A stretch of 64,000 nucleotides of DNA from Paracoccus seriniphilus (GCF_028553745.1 NZ_CP067129.1:223501-287500); one strand, 5' to 3'; shown: positions 9,939-18,863, counted from the stretch's first letter. Notes: a model not told the origin generated them from the sequence alone. Numbers and translations are program-made.

Positions 9939-11162
9939 ATGAAACATGATGTCGATGTTCTGATTGCAGGCGGCGGGCTGAACGGCCCGACCTTGGCGCT
10001 GGCTCTGGCCGGGGCGGGATTGCGTGTGGCCGTTGTCGATCCGCGACCGGCGGATGCCCGTGCGGATGAGGGGTTCGACGGTCGCGCCTATGCGCTGGCC
10101 GTGGCCTCGCAACGGCTGCTGGCGGCGCTGGGACTGTGGGGCGATCTGGCAGAAAAGTGCCAGCCGATTCGACAGGTGAAGGCGTCGCAGGGCCAGCCGG
10201 GCGAAGGGGCTGCGCCCTTCTTTCTGCATTTCGACAGTGCCGAGATCGAAGAAGGCCCCGTGGGCTATATGCTGGAGGACCGCTTCCTCTATCGGGCGCT
10301 GCTGGGCGGGATGACCGACAATGTCGATCATCGGTCGGGACTGTCGGTGATCGATCATGACACGGATGATTCAGGCGTGACCGGGCATCTGTCAGACGGC
10401 AGCCGGATTCGCGCCCGGCTTCTGATCGGTGCCGATGGTCGCGGATCGGGCGTGGCCCGTCGTGCGGGCATTGCGCGCAGGGGATGGGACTACGGCCAGA
10501 CCGCGCTGGTGGCCGCGATTGACCATGACCACGATCATCAGGGCATTGCCCAGCAGTATTTCATGCCGACCGGGCCGCTTGCGATCCTGCCCCTGCCGGG
10601 CAATCGCAGCAGCGTGGTCTGGTCCGAGACGCGCGAAAATGCAACGGCCATTGCTGTATTGTCCGACAGGGACTTTCTGGATGTGCTGCGCCCGCGTTTC
10701 GGAGAATATCTGGGCGAGGTTTCGCTGGCGGGGCGGCGCTTTTCCTATCCGCTCAGCCTGTCGCTGGCCGAACGCTATGTGGTGGCCCGCGTGGCGCTGG
10801 TCGGAGATGCCGCCCATGGCGTGCATCCGGTCGCCGGGCAGGGGCTGAATCTGGGCCTGCGCGATGTTGCCGCCCTTGCCGAGACCCTGGTCGATGCCGC
10901 AAGACGTGGCGAGGATATCGGCGCCATCAATGTGCTGGAACGCTATCAGGGCTGGCGGCGTTTCGACGCGACCAGCCTTGCGCTGGGAATGGATGCGGTC
11001 AATCAGATCTTCGGCACGGACAATCCGCTGATCCGCGCGGCGCGCGGGCTGGGCATGGGGGCGGTGACAGCCATCCCCTCGCTGCGCCGAGGCTTCATGC
11101 GTCAGGCCGCTGGCCTGTCGGTGGATCCGATGCCGCGCCTGCTGACCGGACGGGCGCTCTGA
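9939..11162 (+). CDS. UbiH/UbiF-family FAD-dependent hydroxylase
   Basis: 407-residue flavoprotein monooxygenase of the ubiquinone-biosynthesis hydroxylase family, which hydroxylates the polyprenylated aromatic ring with O2 and NAD(P)H-linked reductant. Motifs: FAD Rossmann DVLIAGGGLNGPTLALALAGAG (residues 6-27), RLLIGADGRGSGVARRAG (the DG motif) and VALVGDAAHGVHPVAGQGLNLGLRDVAALAETL (the second FAD motif, GD and the UbiH signature). The length fits. Which ring position it acts on (C5, C6 or C1) cannot be told; alphaproteobacteria use varied sets, including the broad UbiL. It precedes lolA by 90 bp on the same strand. Confidence 0.9.
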   Translation: MKHDVDVLIAGGGLNGPTLALALAGAGLRVAVVDPRPADARADEGFDGRAYALAVASQRLLAALGLWGDLAEKCQPIRQVKASQGQPGEGAAPFFLHFDSAEIEEGPVGYMLEDRFLYRALLGGMTDNVDHRSGLSVIDHDTDDSGVTGHLSDGSRIRARLLIGADGRGSGVARRAGIARRGWDYGQTALVAAIDHDHDHQGIAQQYFMPTGPLAILPLPGNRSSVVWSETRENATAIAVLSDRDFLDVLRPRFGEYLGEVSLAGRRFSYPLSLSLAERYVVARVALVGDAAHGVHPVAGQGLNLGLRDVAALAETLVDAARRGEDIGAINVLERYQGWRRFDATSLALGMDAVNQIFGTDNPLIRAARGLGMGAVTAIPSLRRGFMRQAAGLSVDPMPRLLTGRAL

Positions 11163-11252
11163 CCGGGCTGTCACGAAGCCGAGAGCAGGAAGACCCAAAT
11201 CGTTCCGTCAGACGTGATGTGCAGTGCCAGATGAAAAGGATATGATCCGACC

Positions 11253-11846
11253 ATGAACATCAGATCGCTCGCCCTTGCGCCCGCCCTTGTCCTTGCCCTT
11301 GCCTTTCCGGCCCTGGCCGAGAAGATTCCGCTGAACGAGATCTCGCGCTATCTCAACAGCCTGAAAACCGTGACCTCCGAGTTCACGCAGGTGAATCCCG
11401 ATGGCACGATTTCGACCGGGACCGTCTATATCCAGCGGCCGGGCCGGGCGCGTTTCGAATATAACAATGACCAGACGCTGGTTCTGGCTTCCGCAGGTTC
11501 GGTGGCGGTGTTCGATCCGAAGTCCAATGCCGGACCGCAGCAATATCCGCTGTCGAAAACGCCGCTGTCGATCATCCTTGATGCCAATGTGAACCTGGGG
11601 CGGGCCAATATGGTCACCGGCTATGCCGAGGCCAAGAATTCGACCGTCGTGACCGCGCAGGATCCCGCGCACCCCGAGTATGGCAATATCAAGATGGTGT
11701 TCACCAGTCCGACGCAATTGCGGCAATGGGTGGTCACCGACAATGCCGGAGAGAAGACGACGGTGATCCTGGGTGAAATGCGCAGGGTGAATTCGATCCC
11801 ATCGTCGAAATTCTCGATCTCGGCCGAGATGGCGCGGCACAAGTAA
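11253..11846 (+). CDS. lolA: outer-membrane lipoprotein carrier protein LolA
   Basis: 197-residue periplasmic chaperone that takes lipoproteins released by LolCDE and delivers them to the outer membrane. Signal peptide MNIRSLALAPALVLALAFPALA (cleavage near 22). The mature protein has the LolA opening ISRYLNSLKTVTSEFTQVNPDGTISTGTVYIQRPGRARFEY, with the hydrophobic cavity Arg in RPGRARFEY, and later TPLSIIL and MRRVNSIPSSKFSI. It is slightly shorter than the E. coli protein. A large hairpin follows the stop, so it probably ends the unit that starts with the SDR or hydroxylase gene. Confidence 0.9.
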   Translation: MNIRSLALAPALVLALAFPALAEKIPLNEISRYLNSLKTVTSEFTQVNPDGTISTGTVYIQRPGRARFEYNNDQTLVLASAGSVAVFDPKSNAGPQQYPLSKTPLSIILDANVNLGRANMVTGYAEAKNSTVVTAQDPAHPEYGNIKMVFTSPTQLRQWVVTDNAGEKTTVILGEMRRVNSIPSSKFSISAEMARHK

Positions 11847-11850
11847 GCTC

Positions 11851-11893
11851 CCGCCTCACCGCGGGCCGTGCCCATGGCCCCGGTGGGAGGCGG
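11851..11893 (+). terminator. probable terminator after lolA
   Basis: GCCTCACCG pairs imperfectly with CGGTGGGAGGC, and inside it GGGCC pairs with GGCCC. A T6 run follows about 20 bases later (GATTTTTTG). It begins 4 bases after the lolA stop codon. Confidence 0.45.
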
Positions 11894-11969
11894 AAACATC
11901 TTGCTGGCTTGATTTTTTGCCCGCCGGGGTCCAACGCCATCTGTGACACATTGCTACACAGGTGACACC

Positions 11970-13223
11970 ATGACCTCGCAAGCCCGCCTTTTCACACCCG
12001 TTCTGATTGGCGGCTGCCTGATCCTGATGATCAATTTTGCGCTGCGGGCCAGTTTCGGAGTTTTTCAGATTCCGATCGGCACCGAGTTCGAATGGCCGCG
12101 TGCCGAATTTTCCATGGCCATCGCCATCCAGAATCTGGCCTGGGGCATCGGACAGCCGCTGTTTGGCGCCCTTGCCGAAAGATGGGGGGATCGTTGGGCG
12201 ATCATTCTGGGCGCGCTGCTGTATTCGGCAGGCCTGATCCTGACGGCCTTTGCCACCACCCCGGCAAGCATGCAGTTGCTGGAGGTGATGGTCGGATTCG
12301 GGGTCGCGGGAACCGGCTTTGGTGTCATTCTGGCGGTGGTCGGCCGGGCGGCCAGTGATGACAACCGCAGCCTTGCGCTGGGGATCGCCACGGCGGCGGG
12401 TTCGGCCGGACAGGTCTTTGGCGCCCCTCTGGCCGAGATATTGCTGGCATTCTACAGCTGGCAGGCTGTCTTCATCATCTTTGGCGTGATCGTGCTGGGC
12501 TGTCTGCTGTTCCTGCCCATGCTTGGAGGCGGCAAACCCGCCAGCCGCGACGAGCTTGAAGAGAGCCTTGGCAGCGTGCTGGGGCGGGCCTTTCGCGACC
12601 CGTCCTTTCTGATGATCTTTATCGGCTTCTTTTCCTGCGGCTATCAGTTGGGTTTCATCACCGCCCATTTCCCGGCCATGATTACCGAGATGTGCGGACC
12701 GATCAGCCCCCTTGGCACGCTGGCCTCCATCGGGATCACCAGCACCTCGGCGCTGGGGGCCATTGCAATCAGCCTGATCGGTCTGGCCAATATCGCCGGA
12801 TCGCTTCTGGCCGGGTGGCTGGGCAAGCGCTACAGCAAGAAATATCTGCTGGCCGGAATCTATGCGCTGCGCACGCTGACCGCAGCGGCCTTTATCCTGG
12901 CGCCGATCACACCCCAGACGGTGATCCTGTTTTCTCTGGTCATGGGGGCGCTGTGGCTGGCAACGGTGCCGCTGACCTCGGGTCTGGTCGCTTATATTTA
13001 TGGTCTGCGCTACATGGGAACGCTGTATGGATTCGTGTTCCTGTCGCATCAGATCGGCTCTTTTCTGGGGGTCTGGCTGGGCGGTGCGCTTTACGACCGC
13101 TATGGCGATTACACGCTGGTCTGGTGGGTCGGCGTGGGTGTCGGGGCGATAAGCGCGCTGATCCATTTGCCGGTACGCGAAAAGCCATCGCAGATGCCCA
13201 TGGTGAGGTCAGCAGGAGCGTAA
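11970..13223 (+). CDS. MFS transporter, monocarboxylate/oxalate-formate-like
   Basis: 417-residue major-facilitator protein with twelve hydrophobic segments. The N-terminal half starts FTPVLIGGCLILMINFALRASFGVFQIPIGTEFEWPRAEFSMAIA, a layout typical of the MCT/OFA-like branch (Arg in segment 1, WxRxxFS before segment 2). The MFS loop motif is seen as FGALAERWGDRWAIILG. The C-terminal half has the related GWLGKRYSKKYLLAG. The start at 11970 is taken over 11943 because the added residues are non-hydrophobic. It probably imports or exports a small carboxylate, but the substrate is not determinable. No regulator is adjacent. Confidence 0.85.
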   Translation: MTSQARLFTPVLIGGCLILMINFALRASFGVFQIPIGTEFEWPRAEFSMAIAIQNLAWGIGQPLFGALAERWGDRWAIILGALLYSAGLILTAFATTPASMQLLEVMVGFGVAGTGFGVILAVVGRAASDDNRSLALGIATAAGSAGQVFGAPLAEILLAFYSWQAVFIIFGVIVLGCLLFLPMLGGGKPASRDELEESLGSVLGRAFRDPSFLMIFIGFFSCGYQLGFITAHFPAMITEMCGPISPLGTLASIGITSTSALGAIAISLIGLANIAGSLLAGWLGKRYSKKYLLAGIYALRTLTAAAFILAPITPQTVILFSLVMGALWLATVPLTSGLVAYIYGLRYMGTLYGFVFLSHQIGSFLGVWLGGALYDRYGDYTLVWWVGVGVGAISALIHLPVREKPSQMPMVRSAGA

Positions 13224-13285
13224 GCGGATTTGACCTTTCGCCCGGCGCCACCTAGCGTCCGCAACGCAATCAACAAGGGCCAACC

Positions 13286-13996
13286 ATGAGCGATCACAGT
13301 GCAAACCGTCATCCGCGCGAACATGCGGTGGCCATCCGCTATCAGCAGCAGTCAGCCGAGATCAAGGCGCTGCAAAGGCAATGCTATGCCCTGGCAACCC
13401 TGCGCCTGCAGGCGGCGGTCGATGCCGCAGGCGGTCAGGGGCAGGGGCTGGCGATCATGTCCGATATCGACGAGACGATTCTGGACAACTCGGCGGTCAT
13501 GGCACATGCAATGACCCTGGACGAGCGCCACGACAATATCGAAACCTGGAAACTGTGGGAGCGCGAAGGCGACCCGCATCTGATTCCCGGTGCCGCCGAT
13601 TTCCTGGCCCTGGCCGACAGGCTGGGCGTGACGATATTCTATGTTTCCGACCGTTTCGATGAAAACAAGATGGCGACGATCGCGACCCTGTCCCGGCTTG
13701 GATTACCGCAGGTGGATGCCGATCATGTGCTTTTGTTCGGTCCGCCGAAATCGGTGCGGCGCGCCGCGATCGAAAGCGACTATCGCATCATCCTTCAGCT
13801 GGGGGACACATTGCATGATTTCGATGGCGGTTTTGCCACTGACGATCTGCAGCACCAGCATCGCCTGACCGAGGATCACGCCCATCGCTTTGGTGTGGAC
13901 TGGATCGTCTTTCCCAATGCGGTTCATGGCAAATGGATGGATGCCGAGATCATGCCCTGGAAGGCTCCACTTGCAAGATCATCGGGCCGAACATGA
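13286..13996 (+). CDS. HAD-superfamily class C acid phosphatase (e(P4)-like), apparently cytoplasmic
   Basis: 236 residues related to the lipoprotein e(P4)/class B-C acid phosphatase group. HAD motif I is SDIDETILDN (Asp60 nucleophile, Asp62). Motif II is IFYVSDRFDENK, with the Ser and Arg typical of this family. Motif III/IV is LQLGDTLHDFDG. WKLWEREGDPHLIPGAADFL aligns with the cap region. The oddity is the N terminus, MSDHSANRHPREHAVAIRYQQQ, which is hydrophilic with neither signal peptide nor lipobox, although classical members are surface lipoproteins. It may act on nucleoside monophosphates inside the cell. It stands alone between an MFS gene and a terminator. Confidence 0.8.
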   Translation: MSDHSANRHPREHAVAIRYQQQSAEIKALQRQCYALATLRLQAAVDAAGGQGQGLAIMSDIDETILDNSAVMAHAMTLDERHDNIETWKLWEREGDPHLIPGAADFLALADRLGVTIFYVSDRFDENKMATIATLSRLGLPQVDADHVLLFGPPKSVRRAAIESDYRIILQLGDTLHDFDGGFATDDLQHQHRLTEDHAHRFGVDWIVFPNAVHGKWMDAEIMPWKAPLARSSGRT

Positions 13997-14002
13997 AAAA
14001 AA

Positions 14003-14042
14003 CCGCCGGAATGCACTGAAGAGGGGCATGCACTTCCGGCGG
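14003..14042 (-). terminator. rho-independent terminator, probably of the Mla operon
   Basis: CCGCCGGAA at 14003-14011 pairs with TTCCGGCGG at 14034-14042, and TGCA repeats extend it inward. On the minus strand a run of seven T follows directly, as expected for a terminator of the leftward operon ending at 14266. On the plus strand it could also stop transcription of the HAD gene. Confidence 0.7.
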
Positions 14043-14138
14043 CGAATCGAAAAAAGTATTGATTTTAATTACTTGTAAATCTGCTACTCGCTACCCAAGC
14101 TCAGGGTCGGACAGCTTGTACGACCTAGAAATAACACC

Positions 14139-14249
14139 ATGAAAAAGGTCTCGGCATGTCTGCTTGCCTCGACTTGCATCCTTATCGAACATTTCGGTCC
14201 GTCAGGCTATTCGCGCGATTACGTAGGTGCTGTTGCCTATGTCTCTTGA
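14139..14249 (+). CDS. possible 36-residue secreted peptide in an AT-rich gap
   Basis: ATG at 14139 opens a 36-codon frame starting MKKVSACLLASTC and ending YVGAVAYVS. The basic N terminus and hydrophobic stretch resemble a bacterial lipoprotein-type signal, although the residue before Cys is Thr, which is poor for signal peptidase II. About 80 bases before it the DNA turns AT-rich (TTGATTTTAATTACTTG), which could hold a promoter. There is no clear ribosome binding site. It could be a real small gene, the remnant of a longer lipoprotein gene, or chance. Confidence 0.25.
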   Translation: MKKVSACLLASTCILIEHFGPSGYSRDYVGAVAYVS

Positions 14250-14265
14250 TGGCAAGCAATGGCGA

Positions 14266-14895
14266 TCAACGGCAAGATGACGGGTTCACGCCCGTCGCGC
14301 GCAATGCCCATTGCGTCATCTGTGCAGTCAGTTCCTGTCCCGCCAGATCGAAGGCCGGGATCAGGTCGGCGGTCTTGCTGCTGGCGGCGGGAATCTCGAT
14401 GTCAAAAGCTTCGCGCGAAACCACGCTGGCGTCCATTTCGCGCACCAGCTGCGCCTTGACGGCCATTCTGACGGTGATCGCATCCCCATTGATCCGGGCA
14501 TTGAAGGCATCGATCTCGCTGATCAGGGCATAATCGCCGGCCAGCCCCAGCGGCGCGCGACCGACATGGCTGAAGCTGTCATAGCTGCCCAATCCCTGCA
14601 CCAGCAGGCGCTGCAGGGTGACGGGGACGGTATCTCCCCATTCCGCGTCGGGCAGATACTGGGTCTGAAGCGCCGAGGGGCGGATCATGATGCGCTCGCT
14701 GTCCAGCGTGCCACGGGTCTTGGGCAACTCAACGACCAGCTCGGTTGCATGGCGGCGCCCGCAGGATGTATGTTCAAAGCTGGGCGCGCGCAGTTCAAAC
14801 ACGTCCCGATCCGGCCCCCCCTCCAGTGCGGAAATGATCGAGCATCCCGGCAGCAAGGCGAAAAGGGCCAGCAGAGCAAAACTTGAACGGTGCAT
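14266..14895 (-). CDS. ABC-type transport auxiliary lipoprotein (PqiC-like)
   Basis: 209-residue lipoprotein. Signal peptide MHRSSFALLALFALLPGCS has a good lipobox (LPGC). The body fits the ABC_trans_aux/PqiC family (FELRAPSF, LVVELPKTRGTLDSERIMIRPSALQTQYLPDAEWGDTVPVTLQRLLVQGL, QLVREMDASVVSREAFDIEIP). It follows the MCE gene by 8 bp; the ATG at 14895 has a TTGAGG six bases upstream and gives the signal peptide directly. Partners of this family are outer-membrane-anchored proteins thought to complete the lipid path built by MCE proteins. Last gene of the four-gene Mla-type operon. Confidence 0.85.
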   Translation of the reverse strand: MHRSSFALLALFALLPGCSIISALEGGPDRDVFELRAPSFEHTSCGRRHATELVVELPKTRGTLDSERIMIRPSALQTQYLPDAEWGDTVPVTLQRLLVQGLGSYDSFSHVGRAPLGLAGDYALISEIDAFNARINGDAITVRMAVKAQLVREMDASVVSREAFDIEIPAASSKTADLIPAFDLAGQELTAQMTQWALRATGVNPSSCR

Positions 14896-14903
14896 CGGGA
14901 ACC

Positions 14904-16163
14904 TCAACGACGGAACTCAGGGGTGCGCGGGCCGGTCAGCAGCTGGGCCGGATTGCGTTTCAACAAGTTGATCAACGCATCCGTATCGGCAACCAGACCG
15001 CGCAGTTCAACAGACAGGCGCGAAAATTGTGGCAGGGCTTCGGCGGTGAATCTTTGCACGGGGCTGCGGGCGCTGTCCAGAACGCCACGAAGCGAGCTGA
15101 AGGCATCTGCGGCCGATGTGGCGGCGCTGCGCAGCTGCTCCATGATCTCGGGCAGGTTGTCCGAGACGCTGCCAAGGGCGGTGTTCACCTTTCCGAGGGT
15201 GTTGCGCAGATCAGAGATGACCGGTCCCAGGTCGGTGCCGAACATCTCGGTCGCGGCCTTGAAGGCATCATTTCCCGATGTCAGCGCCAGGTCCAGCTTG
15301 GTCAGGCTGTCCTCGGCCCGCGTGGACAGCCGCGCGAAATCGCCGCGCAGTTCACCGGCCGTTTCGTTCAGCGTCTGCGTCAGATCCTTCAGATCTCCAG
15401 CTACATAGCCGCGGACTTCATCCAGTGTGCCGGTTGCGGCGGACAGCGTGCCATCGGCCTGTTTGGCGGCATCCGAGAAATTCTGCAGCGCGGTTTCGGC
15501 GGTCGCGCTGAGCGTGTCCAGCTTGCCGCCGAAGGCCGCGATCCCGTCTGCGGCCTGACCGATGGCGCCGGTGGCCGATGACACATCGGAAATCGCCTGA
15601 TCCAGATTGGCGCTGGAATGTTCGACATTGTCCAGAATATTTGAGACGCGCTGCACATTCTCATCGCTGAGCAACAGCGTCAGCCGGTCCGCAACGGTGC
15701 CCAGCTTGTCGATGATCTCGGGGCCTTCCTGCGTCAGTTTCTGCAGGGCCGATTTGCTGGAAGGGATCACCGGCACATCTTCATCGGTTGAATCCCTGAG
15801 AAGCGGAGAGCTTTGCGTCCCGGCAGTGATCGAGATATTGGATACGCCGGTCACGCCCTGAGATTCCACCGAAGCGCGCGAGGTCACGCGCACCGGCGTA
15901 TCCTCGTCCACCTCAAGGCGCACCCGCACGGGGGCATTCTGCTGGGGGGCCAGGTCGATATCGACGACCGATCCGACCTTCAGCCCCGCAAAGCGCACAT
16001 CGGAAGAGACGCCCAGGCCCGAAACCTCGTTGAAATACACGTCGTAATAGGCGAATTGCTGATCCAGTTCGAGCTTGGCGAACCACAGCAGGAAACCGAT
16101 GATCCCCAGAAACCCGGCTATCGCAAATGCGCCGATCAGGACGTAATTCGCCTTGGTTTCCAT
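14904..16163 (-). CDS. mlaD: MlaD-family MCE protein
   Basis: 419-residue membrane-anchored MCE protein that forms the periplasmic part of a phospholipid/hydrophobic-substrate ABC transporter. One N-terminal membrane helix (YVLIGAFAIAGFLGIIGFLLWFAKL) is followed by a single MCE domain (FNEVSGLGVSSDVRFAGLKVGSVVDIDLA ... VESQGVTGVSNISITAG). Then comes a long helical region (about 130-400) rich in Ala, Leu, Asp and Ser, in keeping with the needle-like coiled part of extended MCE proteins. It is longer than E. coli MlaD (183 aa) because of that helix. Starts 4 bases after the ATPase stop codon. Confidence 0.92.
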   Translation of the reverse strand: METKANYVLIGAFAIAGFLGIIGFLLWFAKLELDQQFAYYDVYFNEVSGLGVSSDVRFAGLKVGSVVDIDLAPQQNAPVRVRLEVDEDTPVRVTSRASVESQGVTGVSNISITAGTQSSPLLRDSTDEDVPVIPSSKSALQKLTQEGPEIIDKLGTVADRLTLLLSDENVQRVSNILDNVEHSSANLDQAISDVSSATGAIGQAADGIAAFGGKLDTLSATAETALQNFSDAAKQADGTLSAATGTLDEVRGYVAGDLKDLTQTLNETAGELRGDFARLSTRAEDSLTKLDLALTSGNDAFKAATEMFGTDLGPVISDLRNTLGKVNTALGSVSDNLPEIMEQLRSAATSAADAFSSLRGVLDSARSPVQRFTAEALPQFSRLSVELRGLVADTDALINLLKRNPAQLLTGPRTPEFRR

Positions 16164-16167
16164 CCTG

Positions 16168-16947
16168 TTATCCTTCGATCTGGTCGGCCGGCTGCGCGGC
16201 GCGTGCGCGCGGACCGTGGAAATATTCGCGGACCCAAGGATGATCCACCTTCAGCATCTCTGCCATCGTTCCCGTGGTCAGCACCCTCTTTTCCGCAAGC
16301 ACCGCGATCCGGTCGCAACAGGCATGCAGGGTATCAAGATCATGGGTGACCAGAAAGACCGACAGGTTCAGTGCGTCGCGCAGCCCGACGATCAGCCTGT
16401 CAAAGGCATCCGCGCCGATCGGGTCAAGCCCGGCGGTTGGCTCGTCGAGAAAGACGATTTCGGGGTCAAGCGCCAATGCGCGGGCCAGACCGGCACGTTT
16501 GCGCATGCCGCCCGACAGATCCGACGGGTAATCGGCATTGGCCTTGTAGGGCAGCCCGGCCATGGACACCTTCAACTGCGCAAGGCTGACGCGCTGTTCG
16601 TCCGACAGACCGGGGACGGCGCGCAGTGGCACCTCGACATTTTCCTGCACGGTCAGCGATGAAAACAGCGCGCCATCCTGGAACATCACGCCCCAGCGCC
16701 GTTCGATCGCTTCGCGTTCCGCGCCCGACAACGCGGTCACATCGCGACCAAAGACCGAGATTTCCCCCGAAGCCGGTTTGATCAATCCGACGATGCTGCG
16801 CAGCAGGACCGATTTTCCCGTGCCAGAGCCTCCGACGACGCCAAGAATCTCTCCGCGGCGAAGCTCCAGATCCAGATCCTTGTGGACGACATGATCACCG
16901 AACTGGGTGCGCAGGCCACGGACCTTGATGACGTTCTCGACGCTCAT
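16168..16947 (-). CDS. mlaF: MlaF-family ABC transporter ATPase
   Basis: 259-residue ATPase. Walker A is GGSGTGKSVLL, the Q-loop is in MFQDGALFSSLTVQEN, the signature is LSGGMRKRAGLARALALDPEIVFLDEPTAGLD, which includes Walker B, and the H-loop is in VTHDLDTL. The LSGGM(R/Q)KR form is diagnostic of Mla-type ATPases. The ATG at 16947 overlaps the permease stop as ATGA at 16944-16947. The frame stays open far upstream but that part is the permease read in another frame. It energises lipid movement between membranes; direction in this system is not settled by sequence. Confidence 0.93.
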   Translation of the reverse strand: MSVENVIKVRGLRTQFGDHVVHKDLDLELRRGEILGVVGGSGTGKSVLLRSIVGLIKPASGEISVFGRDVTALSGAEREAIERRWGVMFQDGALFSSLTVQENVEVPLRAVPGLSDEQRVSLAQLKVSMAGLPYKANADYPSDLSGGMRKRAGLARALALDPEIVFLDEPTAGLDPIGADAFDRLIVGLRDALNLSVFLVTHDLDTLHACCDRIAVLAEKRVLTTGTMAEMLKVDHPWVREYFHGPRARAAQPADQIEG

Positions 16948-18083
16948 ATGCCGATCACCGAGAAGAGGACGGAAAAGGCAGCATCCGCGATGATGATGGC
17001 AAAGATTGCAGCCACGACCGAGGCTGATGTCTGGCTGCCAAGGGATTCGGCGTCCTTGCCGACCATCATGCCCGCGTGACAGCCGATCACGCCGATGATC
17101 AGCGCAAAGACCGGGGCCTTGACCAGACCGACGATGACATGATCCACGCTGATGTCGGACAGCCGCGTCAGGAACATAGAGGGCGATACCTTCAGTTCGA
17201 TCCATGACATGATCGCGCCGCCCAGCAATCCCGACAGATCCGCAACCAGCCCAAGGATTGGCAGCATCAGCACCAGTGCCAGAACCCGTGGCAGGATCAG
17301 CACCATGTCGGGGTCCATCCCCAGCGTGCGCATGGCGTCGATTTCCTCGCGCATCTTCATCGAACCAATCGAGGCCGTCAGCGCCGATGTGGTTCGCCCT
17401 GCCACGACGATGGCAGTCAGCAGGATGCCCAGTTCGCGCAGAACCGAGATGGCGATCAGATCGACGACAAAGACTTCGGCCCCGAACTGGCGCAACTGCG
17501 CAGCGCCCTGAAATGCCAGAACCACGCCGATCAGGAATGACATGACGGCAACGATGGGAACCGCGCGCAGCCCCGTTTCCTGGCAATGATGGACCAGAGA
17601 GGTCAGGCGGAATTGTGACGGATGGCGGATGCCACGCAGGAATGCGGCAAGAAACCGGCCCAGATATTCGGTCAATTGCCGAAAGATCGACAGCCCCGCG
17701 ACGACCTGTATTCCGGTCTGCTGCAGGATCTGGCGCCACCAGATCAGTGGTATGGGCAGGGCATCGGGCGTGGGGATCGCATCGGATACCGTTTCCAGCA
17801 GCTGCGCCTGCGATTGTGACAGGCCGACAAGTCTGGCCCCGGCATTTCGCTGAACGGCGAGGTAATGGGCGCCGGCCGTATCAAGCTGTTCCACGGCCGA
17901 CAGGTCGATCCGAGTTGCAGTCTGTTGCGGGGTTTGGGGAAGGGTCCAGACCACAAGTGCACCGCTGAACGACAGATCTCCGTCGCGATCTGTGATCATC
18001 AGGCGGGCCTGACTGGGGTCGGGCAGTTTCACGGCGAACAGTCCTTCATTGCGCAACCTCAGATTGCCGCTCTGCATGTGCAT
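16944..18083 (-). CDS. mlaE: MlaE-family permease with N-terminal STAS domain
   Basis: 379-residue permease. Residues 1-120 form a STAS-like domain (SGALVVWTLPQTPQQTATRIDLSAVEQLDTAGAHYLAVQRNAGARLVGLSQSQAQLLE). It is fused to the MlaE membrane domain with LTSLVHHCQETGLRAVPIVAVMSFLIGVVLAFQGAAQLRQFGAEVFVVDLIAISVLRELGILLTAIVVAGRTTSA, the characteristic E-G-loop region. In E. coli the STAS protein MlaB is separate, so this is the fused form common in alphaproteobacteria. First gene of the mlaEFD-lipoprotein operon. The ribosome binding site is weak; an in-frame ATG at 18077 is an alternative start. Confidence 0.92.
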   Translation of the reverse strand: MHMQSGNLRLRNEGLFAVKLPDPSQARLMITDRDGDLSFSGALVVWTLPQTPQQTATRIDLSAVEQLDTAGAHYLAVQRNAGARLVGLSQSQAQLLETVSDAIPTPDALPIPLIWWRQILQQTGIQVVAGLSIFRQLTEYLGRFLAAFLRGIRHPSQFRLTSLVHHCQETGLRAVPIVAVMSFLIGVVLAFQGAAQLRQFGAEVFVVDLIAISVLRELGILLTAIVVAGRTTSALTASIGSMKMREEIDAMRTLGMDPDMVLILPRVLALVLMLPILGLVADLSGLLGGAIMSWIELKVSPSMFLTRLSDISVDHVIVGLVKAPVFALIIGVIGCHAGMMVGKDAESLGSQTSASVVAAIFAIIIADAAFSVLFSVIGI

Positions 18084-18218
18084 GTCAAACGTACAGGCCG
18101 TCGCGACCGGATTTCGACCCTTGATTGAGGCGTGACGGCCACGAGCAACTCTGGCGTCATCGCCCGCCGTCCGCGGGGGGCTGCCGGACAGACCATGCCC
18201 CGGATGTTGGGTTCGACG

Positions 18219-18863
18219 TCAGTCGGCCCGGCCGTAGTAATCCGCGCGCCGCGCCAGATCGATCAGTTCCACCACCGAGGCGACATCCAGCTTTTCAAGA
18301 ATGCGGGCCCGGTGGTGATCCACCGTCCGGGGGCTTATGTCCAGGTGACGGCCGATTTCCTTGCTGGAGATCTCGCGCGGATTGGCAAGGATGTGATCGA
18401 CGATCTCTGTTTCGCGGGGGGTCAGGCGTTCAAAGCGGGATCTCAGCTCGATCTGGACCTGTGCGTTGGAACGGCTCTCTTCGGCCAGATGCAGCGCCAT
18501 ATGGATGCGTTCGATCAGATCCGACTGCTTGAAGGGTTTTTCCAGGAAGTCCAGCGCCCCGGCCTTCATCGCCTGCACGGATTCGGGAATGCCCCCATGG
18601 CCGGTGATAAAGATCGTGGGCAGGGATTTCCCGGTTCTGTTCAGATGTTCCTGCAGTTCCAGTCCCGACATTCCGGGCATGCCGTAATCCAGTATCAGGC
18701 AGCCATTCGCTGGGTTTTCCTCGTAGGTTTCCAGAAAGTCCTGGGCATTCTGGAAGGTTTCGGTCGTGAAGCCACGCATCACCAGAGCACGCGCCAGCGA
18801 GGTTCTGACGGCAGGATCGTCGTCAACGACAAACACGGTAAGATTTTTTTCAGTTCCGGACAT
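18219..18863 (-). CDS. FixJ-type response regulator
   Basis: 214 residues with an N-terminal receiver (acidic pair in VVDDDPAVR, phosphoacceptor Asp59 in LILDYGMPG, Thr/Ser in IFITGHGG, Lys109 in FLEKPFK) and a C-terminal LuxR/GerE helix-turn-helix (LTPRETEIVDHILANPREISSKEIGRHLDISPRTVDHHRARILEKL). The layout and sequence pattern are those of the FixJ/TodT/StyR group. It lies downstream of a histidine kinase on the same strand with a 112-bp gap that holds a tandem repeat, so it may have its own promoter. Target genes are unknown. Confidence 0.92.
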   Translation of the reverse strand: MSGTEKNLTVFVVDDDPAVRTSLARALVMRGFTTETFQNAQDFLETYEENPANGCLILDYGMPGMSGLELQEHLNRTGKSLPTIFITGHGGIPESVQAMKAGALDFLEKPFKQSDLIERIHMALHLAEESRSNAQVQIELRSRFERLTPRETEIVDHILANPREISSKEIGRHLDISPRTVDHHRARILEKLDVASVVELIDLARRADYYGRAD

